Below are positions 7,789-16,565 of a stretch of 64,000 nt of DNA, in pieces. This DNA comes from Bacteroidota bacterium (lineage in GTDB: Bacteria > Bacteroidota > Bacteroidia > B-17B0 > Aurantibacillaceae), in contig JANYGK010000048.1 in assembly GCA_025362395.1 (NCBI GenBank), positions 42,311 to 106,310 on the forward strand. Direction: 5' to 3'. Every line of letters starts with the position of its first letter. Position 1 is the first letter of the stretch. A program made the translations under genes and the position numbers. A model generated the notes under the pieces. It was not told the origin of the DNA. It searched no databases and saw only the letters and a program-made list of their open reading frames with translations.

Positions 7789-8367
7789 TCACCGGGTATT
7801 AATATTTTGATAACGCAACGTCACTACACCCGATTTAAATGTTTTTGTATCTGTTAATTTTAATCCTTGTATTTCATTAAGCTCCACTTTTTCAAATAAC
7901 CGTTTTCCTTTACCTCCAAGCATAGGGTGTACCGAAAAATAATACTCGTCTATAAAGTTAGCTTTGGCAAGCTCTGCCAAAACACCGGGACTTCCTAATA
8001 ACAGAATGTTCTTTTTTGAACGTAGTTTTAACTCTGCAATTGTTCCTTCTGTTAAATCATTGATGCCGGTAGTATTGTGCCATGCGGCTTTATGAATTTT
8101 ACCTGACACCACTACTTTTTCAACCGAATTAATAAGCCGTGCAAATTCCTGTATAGGCTCCGGTAATGTGAGGTCTTTTAAAGCAAGTGGCCAGTAGCTT
8201 TCAAACAATTCATAGGTTACCCTGCCTAACAATACCATGTCGGCATTCTTTAGCAATTCGTTTATAAATTGATGGTGTTCTTCGTCTTCAACAACCTGTG
8301 TATGATTACAAAAGCCGTCGGGCGTTATATTTATGGCTGAAATTAATTTGCTCATCGGGAATATCAT
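7789..8367 (-). CDS. Dihydrofolate-reductase-like (RibD C-terminal) family protein
   Basis: A 192-residue protein of the RibD C-terminal/DHFR-like fold. SKLISAINITPDGF resembles the family N-terminus, followed by ADMVLLGRVTYELF and NILLLGSPGVLAELAKANFIDEYYFSVHPMLGGKGKRLF. Such proteins are predicted NADPH-dependent reductases of unknown substrate. The first ATG overlaps the tex stop codon by one base (TAATG), so translation is probably coupled to tex; a second ATG four codons in (8355) is the more usual start for the family. Cytosolic. Confidence 0.82.
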   Translation of the reverse strand: MIFPMSKLISAINITPDGFCNHTQVVEDEEHHQFINELLKNADMVLLGRVTYELFESYWPLALKDLTLPEPIQEFARLINSVEKVVVSGKIHKAAWHNTTGINDLTEGTIAELKLRSKKNILLLGSPGVLAELAKANFIDEYYFSVHPMLGGKGKRLFEKVELNEIQGLKLTDTKTFKSGVVTLRYQNINTR

Positions 8368-10613
8368 TACTTCTTAAACTTTCCTTTTAAAGCCGCTAAT
8401 GCAGATTGCATATCGTTGGGATCGTAGCTTGCCGTTTCTTCTTTTTTTGTTGTCGGTTTTTTAGAAGACACAATGCCCTCTCCTTTCATGGATAAAGCGA
8501 TCCGCTTCCGCTTTACATCGCACTCCGTTACATTTACCCACACCTGTTGTCCTACTTTTACTATTGTATTGGGATCATCGACAAATGAATCGCTCAATTG
8601 CGAAATATGTACCAAGCCATCCTGGTGCACACCAATATCAACAAAGGCACCGAAGTTGGTAACGTTGGTAACAATGCCCGGTAAACGCATGCCTTCATGC
8701 AGATCTTCCATACTATGCACGTGATCGTCGAAGCTGAATACTTCAAAAGATTTACGGGGATCACGCCCCGGTTTTTCCAGTTCGCTTACTATATCTTTTA
8801 ATGTAGGGATACCAATAGTTTCAGTTACATACGAATTTAAATTTATTTTTTTACGAAGCTCTTTGTCTTTGATCAGATCGTCGATGCCCGCATTTAGGTC
8901 GCTTGCCATTTTCTCGACAATATGATACGCTTCCGGATGCACGGCACTTTTATCAAGAGGATGAATGCCGTCCCTGATCCTTAAAAATCCTGAACATTGT
9001 TCAAATACTTTATCTCCCATACGGTTTACTTTCAATAACTCTTTACGCGATTTAAATGCTCCGTGTTCATTACGATAATCCACAATATTTTTTGCCAGTG
9101 TTTCACCAATGCCTGATACGTATGACAATAGTTGTTTGGAAGCCGTGTTCAGCTCTACGCCTACTCCGTTTACGCAGCTCATCACTACCACATCCAATTT
9201 GTTTTTTAAAGCGGTTTGGTCAACATCATGCTGGTATTGGCCTACTCCAATGGATTTAGGATCAAGCTTCACTAATTCGGCTAAAGGATCGGATAAACGG
9301 CGACCGATAGAAACGGCTCCCCGCACAGTAAGATCATAGTCTGCAAATTCTTCGCGAGCCACATCTGATGCGGAGTAAATAGAAGCGCCTGCTTCACTCA
9401 CCATAATAACCGGAATTGTTTTCGGCAATACATCAATATTTTTTATAAACTGTTCTGTTTCGCGCGATGCGGTACCGTTACCAATGGCAATGGCTTCCAG
9501 CTCATACTTAGCGCATAAAGCCATAACTACGTGCTGCGAATCCATGACGCGGCGTTGTGGCTCATGCGGATAAATAACGGTTTCTTCCAATAATTTTCCC
9601 TGTGCATCTAATGCTACCACTTTACATCCGCTTCTAAAACCGGGGTCAATGGCCAGCATAGATTTTTGTCCTAAAGGCGAAGCCAACAGTAGCTCGCGCA
9701 GATTATCGGCAAATACCTGTATAGCTTTTTCATCGGCAGTTTGCTTGGTTAGCATCCGCATTTCGGCTTCTATGCCCGGTTGCAGCAAACGTTTGTAGCC
9801 GTCTTCAATAGCAAGGTTAATCTGCTCGGCGCATTCATTGCGGGTTTTAATAAATTGTTTTTTTAATTGCTCATGTGCGGCTTCATCATCTATGACTATA
9901 TCCAGTATTAAAAAATCTTCTTTCTCTCCGCGACGCATCGCTAACATACGGTGGCTCGGGCATGTCATTAAAGCCTCTTCCCATTCAAAGTAATCTTTAA
10001 ACTTTTCGCCTGCTTCTTCTTTTCCTCTTATCACTTTACTTTTAATGATGCCCGAACGCTTAAATAATACACGCATCCCTTCCCGCGCAACGGCGTCTTC
10101 ACTTACTATCTCCGCAATTATATCGCGCGCGCCCTGCAAGGCATCATCCGGGTGTTCAACGCCTAATTCTTTATTTACATATTTTAAAGCTTCAGGGAAA
10201 AGTTCTTTAGTTTCTTGTGCTAAAATTAAGTGTGCCAAAGGCTCCAATCCTTTTTCGCGGGCGGCAGTAGCTTTGGTACGACGTTTTGGTTTATAGGGTA
10301 AGTATAAATCTTCAAGCGTAGAAAGCATTTCAGCGGCTAAAATTTTATCGGAAAGTTCCGGCGTTAATTTACCTTGTCCTTCAATGGATTTCAAAATGCT
10401 CTCACGGCGTTGCTCCAACTGGCGTAAACGCTCTATCTCATTTTTAATTGTAATTACCTGCACCTCGTCAAGGCTGCCTGTAACCTCTTTACGGTAGCGG
10501 GAAATAAAAGGAACCGTAGCGCCTTCATCCAATAATTCAACGGTGGCTTTTACCTGTTTTACGTCAACGTTAAGCTCTGCGGCGATTTTAAAAAATAAGG
10601 AAGCATCTGTCAT
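8367..10613 (-). CDS. tex: Tex-like transcription accessory protein with S1 domain
   Basis: A 748-residue Tex protein, full length. Order: N-terminal helical region with FISRYRKEVTGSLDEVQ, a YqgF/RNase-H-like domain (SMLAIDPGFRSGCKVVALD), a helix-hairpin-helix region (ASKQLLSYVSGIGETLAKNIVDYR) and an S1 RNA-binding domain near residues 645-715 (GMRLPGIVTNVTNFGAFVDIG). A lysine-rich tail follows. Tex proteins bind nucleic acids and associate with transcription. It is first in a two-gene operon with the DHFR-like gene. Confidence 0.95.
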   Translation of the reverse strand: MTDASLFFKIAAELNVDVKQVKATVELLDEGATVPFISRYRKEVTGSLDEVQVITIKNEIERLRQLEQRRESILKSIEGQGKLTPELSDKILAAEMLSTLEDLYLPYKPKRRTKATAAREKGLEPLAHLILAQETKELFPEALKYVNKELGVEHPDDALQGARDIIAEIVSEDAVAREGMRVLFKRSGIIKSKVIRGKEEAGEKFKDYFEWEEALMTCPSHRMLAMRRGEKEDFLILDIVIDDEAAHEQLKKQFIKTRNECAEQINLAIEDGYKRLLQPGIEAEMRMLTKQTADEKAIQVFADNLRELLLASPLGQKSMLAIDPGFRSGCKVVALDAQGKLLEETVIYPHEPQRRVMDSQHVVMALCAKYELEAIAIGNGTASRETEQFIKNIDVLPKTIPVIMVSEAGASIYSASDVAREEFADYDLTVRGAVSIGRRLSDPLAELVKLDPKSIGVGQYQHDVDQTALKNKLDVVVMSCVNGVGVELNTASKQLLSYVSGIGETLAKNIVDYRNEHGAFKSRKELLKVNRMGDKVFEQCSGFLRIRDGIHPLDKSAVHPEAYHIVEKMASDLNAGIDDLIKDKELRKKINLNSYVTETIGIPTLKDIVSELEKPGRDPRKSFEVFSFDDHVHSMEDLHEGMRLPGIVTNVTNFGAFVDIGVHQDGLVHISQLSDSFVDDPNTIVKVGQQVWVNVTECDVKRKRIALSMKGEGIVSSKKPTTKKEETASYDPNDMQSALAALKGKFKK

Positions 10614-10665
10614 GATATACTAAAGAAATTAAATTTTGTAGTTAAATAAATAGAATTAATACTCT

Positions 10666-10673
10666 CAAATATA
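10666..10673 (-). promoter_or_regulatory. -7 promoter element of tex
   Basis: TATATTTG on the minus strand matches TAnnTTTG and lies 52 nt before the tex ATG. No convincing -33 TTG is seen. Confidence 0.4.
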
Positions 10674-10774
10674 AAATTATAAAAGTGTTGAAACCATTGA
10701 TTTTATTAACAAATCAAAAGATAATAATTTGAAAATCAATAACTTTAGCAACAGGAGTATTAAAAGAATAAAAA

Positions 10775-11659
10775 TTACTTCGGGAACAAATCTTCCCGGT
10801 CCGTATTTAGTTTTTCATTGATCGATTTCCCTTCCGAGTGAAAATCTTTTCCGTGATTAACGGATTTTAAGCTCCTGTCAAAAATATTACTCTCTTTACT
10901 TATTACTGATATAAAATAGTGATTCAACAACACCTCATTAAAGGAAACGGGCATATCGGCATAAGAACTGTTAACATCAAAAGCAGAAAATAATTGTTTC
11001 CATTCAGCGTAGTACAACCAAAACAAAGGCATTGTTTTTTGTTGTTTAGCATCATAAACCACCGGTGCTATCCCAATGATACGCTTCTCTATTTTACCGC
11101 TATAGCTATTGATCAGCCAATCTTCCTTTAATAAAAAACTTTTAACGTCGCTCCCGTATAACACGCGGTTATCAATTAATGTTTCCGTTGTTTTATCCCC
11201 ATTAGCATCAAATACATCTACCACCGAAGTATCGTGTACCGAAATACTTTTCAGGATCTGCTCATTGCTGAGCCTGTGTTGTTTAACATCATTAAAATCG
11301 TCGGATGAAAAAGCATTTAGGTGTTTTGCAAATAAGCCGTATTTCATAACTTCAAACAACCCTACCTCCGAACATTTGGCACCGGTATTAAACGATTGTT
11401 GATTTTGTTTATTTTCTAAGTTGATCGTACTCCATATCTTTTCACCTTTTAAAACATAATTTGACTTTATGGTATCCGCTCTAAATTTTACAAGGACAAT
11501 TGTTTTTTTAAAGCAATCACTTACGGTATATTCTCCCGAATAGCTGCTGTTATCCATAATACCCTGCGAATAAAAATTGCGGGCCATTAGACTGACACAT
11601 ATAAAAATAAAATTTCTGATACTTAAATTTAATAAAAAATATTGGCTTATAAACCACAT
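10775..11659 (-). CDS. GldN/PorN-like protein
   Basis: A 294-residue protein resembling GldN (PorN), the periplasmic T9SS subunit that forms rings with GldK. Recognisable parts: VSVHDT...DANGDKTTE, SFLLKEDWLINSYSGKIEKRIIGIAPV, PLFWLYYAEWKQLFSAFDV, and the end region NEVLLNHYFISVISKESNIFDRSLKS. The N-terminus is hydrophobic (FLLNLSIRNFIFICVSL), suggesting export, but the exact start is unclear; an ATG at 11587 is an alternative. No gldK, gldL or gldM lies beside it, so this is probably a divergent paralogue, not the core subunit. Confidence 0.7.
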   Translation of the reverse strand: MWFISQYFLLNLSIRNFIFICVSLMARNFYSQGIMDNSSYSGEYTVSDCFKKTIVLVKFRADTIKSNYVLKGEKIWSTINLENKQNQQSFNTGAKCSEVGLFEVMKYGLFAKHLNAFSSDDFNDVKQHRLSNEQILKSISVHDTSVVDVFDANGDKTTETLIDNRVLYGSDVKSFLLKEDWLINSYSGKIEKRIIGIAPVVYDAKQQKTMPLFWLYYAEWKQLFSAFDVNSSYADMPVSFNEVLLNHYFISVISKESNIFDRSLKSVNHGKDFHSEGKSINEKLNTDREDLFPK

Positions 11660-11728
11660 ATAAAACGAGTAAAAATCAAAAGAAACTAATATATTAGATC
11701 AGTTTTACAATTTCGATAAAACAATAGT

Positions 11729-12127
11729 ATGACACAAACTATCACACAAAAAGTAATCTTTAAAAATACAACTCCTAAAGTTCTGTATGAGTTATATATG
11801 AACGCGGAAAAGCATAGCGAGATCATAGGAGATGCCGTAAAAATTTCAGATAAAGAAGGCACTGTGTTTAGAGCTTACGACACTTATATAACCGGCAAGA
11901 ATTTACAATTGATAAAAGACAACCTGATTGTACAATCCTGGAGAGCGGACGATTGGGATAAAGAAGACATGGATTCTACCTTTATTATTAAACTCGAAAC
12001 AAAAGGCAAAGATGTAGTGTTGAAAATGACGCATGCCAATGTTCCCGAAACGCAAGCGGAAGGGCTTAAAAGGGGGTGGAATGATTTTTATTGGGAGCCG
12101 TGGAAAGAGTATATTAAAAGAAAATAA
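11729..12127 (+). CDS. SRPBCC/AHSA1-type START-like domain protein
   Basis: A 132-residue single-domain protein. TQKVIFKNTTPKVLYELYMNAEKHSEIIGDAVKIS is the usual opening of AHSA1-like SRPBCC proteins, and KMTHANVPETQAEGLKRGWNDFYWEPWKEYI is the typical C-terminal helix. The fold has a deep hydrophobic pocket that binds small ligands; the family name comes from an Hsp90 activator but most bacterial members have unknown function. Cytosolic. Convergent with the SprT-like gene, 19 nt apart. Confidence 0.82.
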   Translation: MTQTITQKVIFKNTTPKVLYELYMNAEKHSEIIGDAVKISDKEGTVFRAYDTYITGKNLQLIKDNLIVQSWRADDWDKEDMDSTFIIKLETKGKDVVLKMTHANVPETQAEGLKRGWNDFYWEPWKEYIKRK

Positions 12128-12146
12128 ACCACTGTTATATCTTCCT

Positions 12147-12794
12147 TTATATTTCCTTTTCAAACGCTTCCACCTCAGCCAAAGGACTAAACAAATAAAT
12201 AGTACCGCTGCTTATTTCCCTGCACCTGTAACGCTTCCTGAGTTTCTCTCCTTTTTCAAAAATACGCGAACCGTTATATAAGAATTGGGTACGGTATGGC
12301 AAATGTTCCAACAAAATAAGATGTCCGTTCGTGTCATGCGCATCATATAATTTTAGTGTACGCATTAAGGTAGCATCGCTACAACTTGCCGCGGCAGGAT
12401 TTTGCAGGTATTTCCGAATCGCGTATAATATATCCAAAGGCAAATGATCGGGATTTAAAAACGGAACCATTAATTCTCTGAAAGATTGTTTCCATTCTTC
12501 GCCGTGAGGCATTACCCTGTGCTTATATGTATTATACGTTTTTAAATGCGCAATTTCATGCACCAGGGTTACAAAAAAAGAATATTCGTTTAAATTATGA
12601 TTAATAGTAATGGTGTGGTTTAGCCCGCTGTGCGGCGAAGTGTAATCACCAAGCTTTGTACTGCGTTCTTTAGTTATTTTTAATTTAAAATCCATCTCAA
12701 TAATCCACCTTGCAATAGTAGGTACAGCAAATGCCGGGATGTATTTTTTAAGTATTTCCGAATTACGCTGTATTTGTTGTTCTCTGAGATCCAT
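12147..12794 (-). CDS. SprT-like metalloprotease-family protein
   Basis: A 215-residue SprT-like protein. The zinc site HEIAH is at residues 79-83 (LVHEIAHLKTYN), with a likely third ligand His97 in PHGEEW. The spacing matches the SprT/Spartan fold. The C-terminus contains RYRCRE but no complete zinc ribbon. Related eukaryotic proteins cleave DNA-protein crosslinks; the bacterial role is not settled. Cytosolic; no signal peptide. Confidence 0.85.
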   Translation of the reverse strand: MDLREQQIQRNSEILKKYIPAFAVPTIARWIIEMDFKLKITKERSTKLGDYTSPHSGLNHTITINHNLNEYSFFVTLVHEIAHLKTYNTYKHRVMPHGEEWKQSFRELMVPFLNPDHLPLDILYAIRKYLQNPAAASCSDATLMRTLKLYDAHDTNGHLILLEHLPYRTQFLYNGSRIFEKGEKLRKRYRCREISSGTIYLFSPLAEVEAFEKEI

Positions 12795-12838
12795 TTGCAG
12801 AGCAAAAAAGATTAAGGATGCAAGACTAAAGATTGATC

Positions 12839-12858
12839 GATCTTATGTCTTTTATCTT
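12839..12858. repeat. Copy of a 20-bp dispersed intergenic motif
   Basis: GATCTTATGTCTTTTATCTT, identical to 26538-26557. The local context (AGATTGATCGATCTTATG) makes part of a dyad. A partial inverted copy lies at about 26408. Confidence 0.5.
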
Positions 12859-12875
12859 ACTTCTTTTATCTTTTA

Positions 12876-13916
12876 TTACGGTTTATATTTCGATTTTGAT
12901 AAAATTTTCTGTGCGTCTTTTTCGTTCATCAGGTCATCAAAACTTGTTTCCTCATTATGCTCCATGTACGATTTTACAATTTGTTTCCCCAGCCACATAG
13001 CAACCCTCGGCGGACACTCCTTGCTGATAGAACCTGTAAAAGGCCCGTCACTTGTATATTCACCGATTATTTTAAGGTCGTTATCGTACAACTTATTATC
13101 CTTCACGAAAAAACCCCATAATTTTTTCTCGTATGCGTTACAATAATTTAATTGCGCTTGCGTATATCCCATCTTTAACGAATCAGGCACCTTCGGCAAT
13201 AACACATCACATATATAAAAAATCTTCCCGTAAAAAATCATATGGTTCAGCAAATTATTTACGGGATCCGCGTTATCAAATTCGGTCATTACCATACCTC
13301 TTACAGCATCCGGTAAAAGGTGTGGCTTATTCATGGTACGCGTTCTGAATTTCGGGAATTGCAAAGCATTGTAATATTTATAATCTTCACCCAGGTACAT
13401 TTCAAGCCCTATAGCCAAAGTGGAATCAACATACACAATGTTATAATTAAAACCGCTCATAAACGTAACATATTGCTTAGGGGTTTTTCTTTTAGGAAAT
13501 AATACTTTAAACCGTTTTAAAGCCTCTGTTAAATCATCGCCAATCAATTCAACATCGTTATCAGAAAAAGTTTTTGTGATATCGGTATAAGTCGTGCTCA
13601 TATCTTTATCGGTAATAAATTTTAAAAGGCTTTCAGAATATAAAGAATCCAGCGTTCCTCCTTTATTAATAATAGAAGAAACATAACGGTTATAAAAAAT
13701 AGGGCCGTATTTGTTTTTCAAGGTATTCGTTTGATTATTAATCAAATTAGGTGCCAACGAAAAAATATCTTTATCAAGCCTTTTAAATACAACAGGTTCC
13801 ATACTAACCCCGCTTGTATCTATATCAGCGCGATTGTGCTTACAGGAATAAGAAAAAAATAGTGTAAGAAATATTAAGAAGAGACTGCCGTTTTTTAAAT
13901 TTAAAATTTTGTGCAT
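12876..13916 (-). CDS. gldB: Gliding motility lipoprotein GldB
   Basis: A ~346-residue lipoprotein. After a hydrophobic signal there is a lipobox at FFSYSC, so it should be anchored to a membrane. GldB features are VYVDSTLAIGLEMYLGEDYKYY, DAVRGMVMTEF, LLNHMIFYGKIFYICDVLLP, PDSLKMGYTQAQLNYC and the family-typical end DAQKILSKSKYKP. GldB is required for gliding motility in Flavobacterium; its exact job is unknown, and it occurs widely in Bacteroidota including non-gliders. The ATG at 13916 is chosen because the longer frame would begin with TTG at 13952. nadE lies nearby, as I recall for other gldB loci. Confidence 0.88.
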   Translation of the reverse strand: MHKILNLKNGSLFLIFLTLFFSYSCKHNRADIDTSGVSMEPVVFKRLDKDIFSLAPNLINNQTNTLKNKYGPIFYNRYVSSIINKGGTLDSLYSESLLKFITDKDMSTTYTDITKTFSDNDVELIGDDLTEALKRFKVLFPKRKTPKQYVTFMSGFNYNIVYVDSTLAIGLEMYLGEDYKYYNALQFPKFRTRTMNKPHLLPDAVRGMVMTEFDNADPVNNLLNHMIFYGKIFYICDVLLPKVPDSLKMGYTQAQLNYCNAYEKKLWGFFVKDNKLYDNDLKIIGEYTSDGPFTGSISKECPPRVAMWLGKQIVKSYMEHNEETSFDDLMNEKDAQKILSKSKYKP

Positions 13917-14018
13917 GCTGTTCTGTTTATTAATTATTAGTTGTTTTAACAATCTTCAAGGTTCTATATTAATATTTATATTAATTTTACAATGTTAAAT
14001 TATAAAAAAACAGATCAC

Positions 14019-14897
14019 ATGAAAAAAATTTTATTGATAGTTTCAAGCAGTTTATTGTTAGCTAATTCGTTTTTAGCACAAGATGATGACGATAAATTTG
14101 ATAAAAAATTCAGGTTTGGTTTAAGGGTAGCCGCGCAACCGACATGGCTTGCTTCAGGCGACAATTTTACAACTAAAGACAAAGCAGGTTTCGGCTATGG
14201 TTTTGGATTGGTAACAGAGTTTAAGCTTTCTAATATTATTCATTTTCAAACCGGTATCGGTGGGGATTTTGAAAGAGCGAGCATAAATTATAAAAACACA
14301 GCGTTTTCTTCCTTTAACGGAGCAAGCGCTTTTTATAATTTAGATGCTAACGGGGATTTAGTGGAAGCAAAAGACGGTGTAAATAACACCACTTATAATT
14401 CTTCGACCAATAAAACATTTTTAGTAACTCAAAGAAAAATAAAAGCAACTTACATTACCATTCCTCTATTATTAAAAATGATGACAAAGGAAATCAGTGG
14501 TTTTAGGTATTTTGGTATGTTTGGCGGAGAATTAGGAATAAGAACCGCTTTAAAAGCAGATGATAAAGTGGAGCAATTAACCTCTATACCAACCCTGCCT
14601 TATTATAATTTATCATACCAAACCAATAACGGATTAAATATTGGTAAAGACGGTTCATTAATTCCTTTACGCTTTGGTTTAAATGTAGGTTTAGGCGCGG
14701 AATACAGGTTATCAGGGTCAACCGCGTTTTTTATTAATGTAAATTATTTTCATTCATTCACTAATACCATGCGCAACGAATCAAAATACATTTCTACAAA
14801 TGCTGTTCAAGATGCAAACGGCAATATTACATTTACCAACTTAAAACAAAATTTATTGATGAATGCCATACGCATTAACATTGGTATCATGTTTTAA
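14019..14897 (+). CDS. Outer-membrane beta-barrel protein (PorT-like)
   Basis: A 292-residue protein with a signal peptide (MKKILLIVSSSLLLANSFLAQ), then an acidic DDDDKFDKK stretch and alternating aromatic strands ending in LLMNAIRINIGIMF, a typical C-terminal barrel strand with terminal Phe. Strands such as FGLRVAAQPTWLAS and FQTGIGGDFERASINY fit the outer-membrane beta-barrel family often annotated as porin or PorT-like. The ATG at 14019 is preferred to 13992 because it gives a clean signal peptide. Divergent from gldB; function unknown. Confidence 0.75.
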   Translation: MKKILLIVSSSLLLANSFLAQDDDDKFDKKFRFGLRVAAQPTWLASGDNFTTKDKAGFGYGFGLVTEFKLSNIIHFQTGIGGDFERASINYKNTAFSSFNGASAFYNLDANGDLVEAKDGVNNTTYNSSTNKTFLVTQRKIKATYITIPLLLKMMTKEISGFRYFGMFGGELGIRTALKADDKVEQLTSIPTLPYYNLSYQTNNGLNIGKDGSLIPLRFGLNVGLGAEYRLSGSTAFFINVNYFHSFTNTMRNESKYISTNAVQDANGNITFTNLKQNLLMNAIRINIGIMF

Positions 14898-14917
14898 CGG
14901 GTTCATTAATTTTTTAT

Positions 14918-14947
14918 AAAATCCCGGTTTATACCCGGGATTTTTTT
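14918..14947 (+). terminator. Intrinsic terminator of the barrel gene
   Basis: AAAATCCCGG (14918-14927) pairs with CCGGGATTTT (14935-14944), followed by a T-run to 14947. It lies 20 nt after the stop codon. Confidence 0.8.
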
Positions 14948-14985
14948 ATGTTTACTTTATAATAATACCTTATAAAATTATATTA

Positions 14986-15765
14986 ATGGGAAAAAAAAAG
15001 ATCATTGATCATTTGGTAAAATGGCTTACAGATTACTCAATAAGCTCGGGTACCGAAGGCTTCGTTATCGGCATTTCGGGAGGAATTGATTCTGCGCTTA
15101 CCTCAACGCTCTGCGCGCTTACGGGCAAAAAAGTGATTTGCTTAAATATGCCCATCAGGCAAATGAAAAATGAATACGATCGCGCGCATGCTCACATAAA
15201 TTGGTTAAAATACACCTTTAAAAATGTAAGCAGCGCTGAAGCTGACCTAACCCCTATATTTGAACAAATGGAAAAAACCTATGATAAAAATATACAGGAT
15301 TTTTTAACAATGGCAAATACAAGAGCCCGTTTACGGATGACAACACTCTATGCTTATGCAGGGCATCATAAATTATTGGTGGCGGGCACGGGTAATAAAG
15401 TGGAAGATTTCGGGATCGGGTTTTTTACTAAATATGGCGACGGAGGCGTTGATATAAGTCCGATAGCAGACCTCATGAAATCACAGGTATATAGTTTAGC
15501 GGCGGAACTCGGAGTAATTAATGATATTTTACAGGCCCGCCCTACCGACGGGTTATTTGCAGACGGAAGAACGGATGAAGACCAGATAGGCGCAACATAT
15601 GATGAGTTGGAATGGGCTATGTTATACATAGAAAATAACGAAACGTACACATTAAGTGAATCACAAACAAAAGCCTTAACCACTTATAAAAGTCGCCACA
15701 ATGCTAATAAGCATAAGATGGGCGCTATACCGATTTGCAATATCCCGAAAGAATTTTTAACTTAA
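14986..15765 (+). CDS. nadE: NAD(+) synthase, ammonia-dependent
   Basis: A 259-residue synthetase that amidates nicotinic-acid adenine dinucleotide to NAD using ATP and ammonia, the last step of NAD synthesis. The PP-loop SGGIDS is at residues 31-36. NTRARLRMTTLYAYAG, AGTGNKVEDFGIGFFTKYGDGGVDISPIADL and ARPTDGLFADGRTDEDQIGATYDELE are typical NadE segments. There is no glutaminase domain, so it is the short ammonia-using type. The zinc-ribbon gene begins 7 nt after its stop. Confidence 0.95.
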   Translation: MGKKKIIDHLVKWLTDYSISSGTEGFVIGISGGIDSALTSTLCALTGKKVICLNMPIRQMKNEYDRAHAHINWLKYTFKNVSSAEADLTPIFEQMEKTYDKNIQDFLTMANTRARLRMTTLYAYAGHHKLLVAGTGNKVEDFGIGFFTKYGDGGVDISPIADLMKSQVYSLAAELGVINDILQARPTDGLFADGRTDEDQIGATYDELEWAMLYIENNETYTLSESQTKALTTYKSRHNANKHKMGAIPICNIPKEFLT

Positions 15766-15772
15766 ACGTTCA

Positions 15773-16132
15773 ATGGAAAAAAGAACGTGTATAGAATGCA
15801 ATGAAGTATTTCACGGACGCGCCGATAAAAAATTCTGCAGCGACATGTGTCGTAACGCTTATAACAATAAATTAAACAGCAGCAGCAATAATTACGTCAG
15901 AAATATAAATAATATTTTACGAAAAAACAGGCGCATTATTGAAGAACTCATCCCTGATGAAACCGCTAAAGTTTCTCAACAAAAACTAATAGATAAAGGA
16001 TTTAATTTTTCTTATTATACAAACACGGTAACTACTAAAACCGGTAAAAACTACTTGTTTTGTTATGAATACGGCTATCTTCCTATTGAAGGAAATTATT
16101 ATTTATTAGTTAAACGAAAAACAGAGAATTAA
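15773..16132 (+). CDS. Small zinc-ribbon protein
   Basis: A 119-residue protein with an N-terminal treble-cleft/zinc-ribbon motif: Cys6, Cys9, Cys22, Cys26 in TCIECNEVFHGRADKKFCSDMC, like DUF2116-type ribbons. A basic helix follows (NNILRKNRRIIEELIP), and then a predicted beta-rich end (GKNYLFCYEYGYLPIEGNYYLLV). It may bind nucleic acid, but no function is known. It follows nadE by 7 nt and overlaps the convergent folB by 4 nt. Confidence 0.75.
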   Translation: MEKRTCIECNEVFHGRADKKFCSDMCRNAYNNKLNSSSNNYVRNINNILRKNRRIIEELIPDETAKVSQQKLIDKGFNFSYYTNTVTTKTGKNYLFCYEYGYLPIEGNYYLLVKRKTEN

Positions 16133-16482
16133 CTCTCTATTACAACAGAAACCTTATCAACAGGGCCATGCATAGGAGGCAGCAGTTTGGTGACCACTAC
16201 TTTTGTGTAAATTAATTGCGGAAATGTTTCCGTTAAGGCATCAAAGATACGTTTAGCCGCGTGTTCAATTAACTTAGAACGAATGACCATTTCCGCTTTA
16301 CAAATATTAAATACAGTGCAATAATCTATCGTTAACAATAAATTGTCTTTAGCTGCGGCTTCCATAAAATCAATCTGCATATACACGTCTACAATATATT
16401 CTCCGCCTATAATCCCTTCTTCTTCCAAGCAGCCGTGGTAAGCGTATAACCTTATGCCTTCAACTGTTATATGATTTTTCAT
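16129..16482 (-). CDS. folB: Dihydroneopterin aldolase
   Basis: A 117-residue FolB. It converts dihydroneopterin to 6-hydroxymethyl-dihydropterin and glycolaldehyde in folate synthesis, as a homo-octamer. Family signatures: VEGIRLYAYHGCLEEEGIIGGEYIVDV, TIDYCTVFNICKAEM (active-site Tyr region), LIEHAAKRIFDAL (Glu that binds the pterin ring) and VVVTKLLPPM with the catalytic Lys. Length is normal. Its stop overlaps the convergent zinc-ribbon gene. Confidence 0.93.
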   Translation of the reverse strand: MKNHITVEGIRLYAYHGCLEEEGIIGGEYIVDVYMQIDFMEAAAKDNLLLTIDYCTVFNICKAEMVIRSKLIEHAAKRIFDALTETFPQLIYTKVVVTKLLPPMHGPVDKVSVVIES

Positions 16483-16565
16483 AATTTATTTATTTTTAAC
16501 CGCAGAGTGGGCCGAGTATTACGCAAAGTTAAAAAAGAGTTTTTCTTAAAACTCAAAAACCGTAA

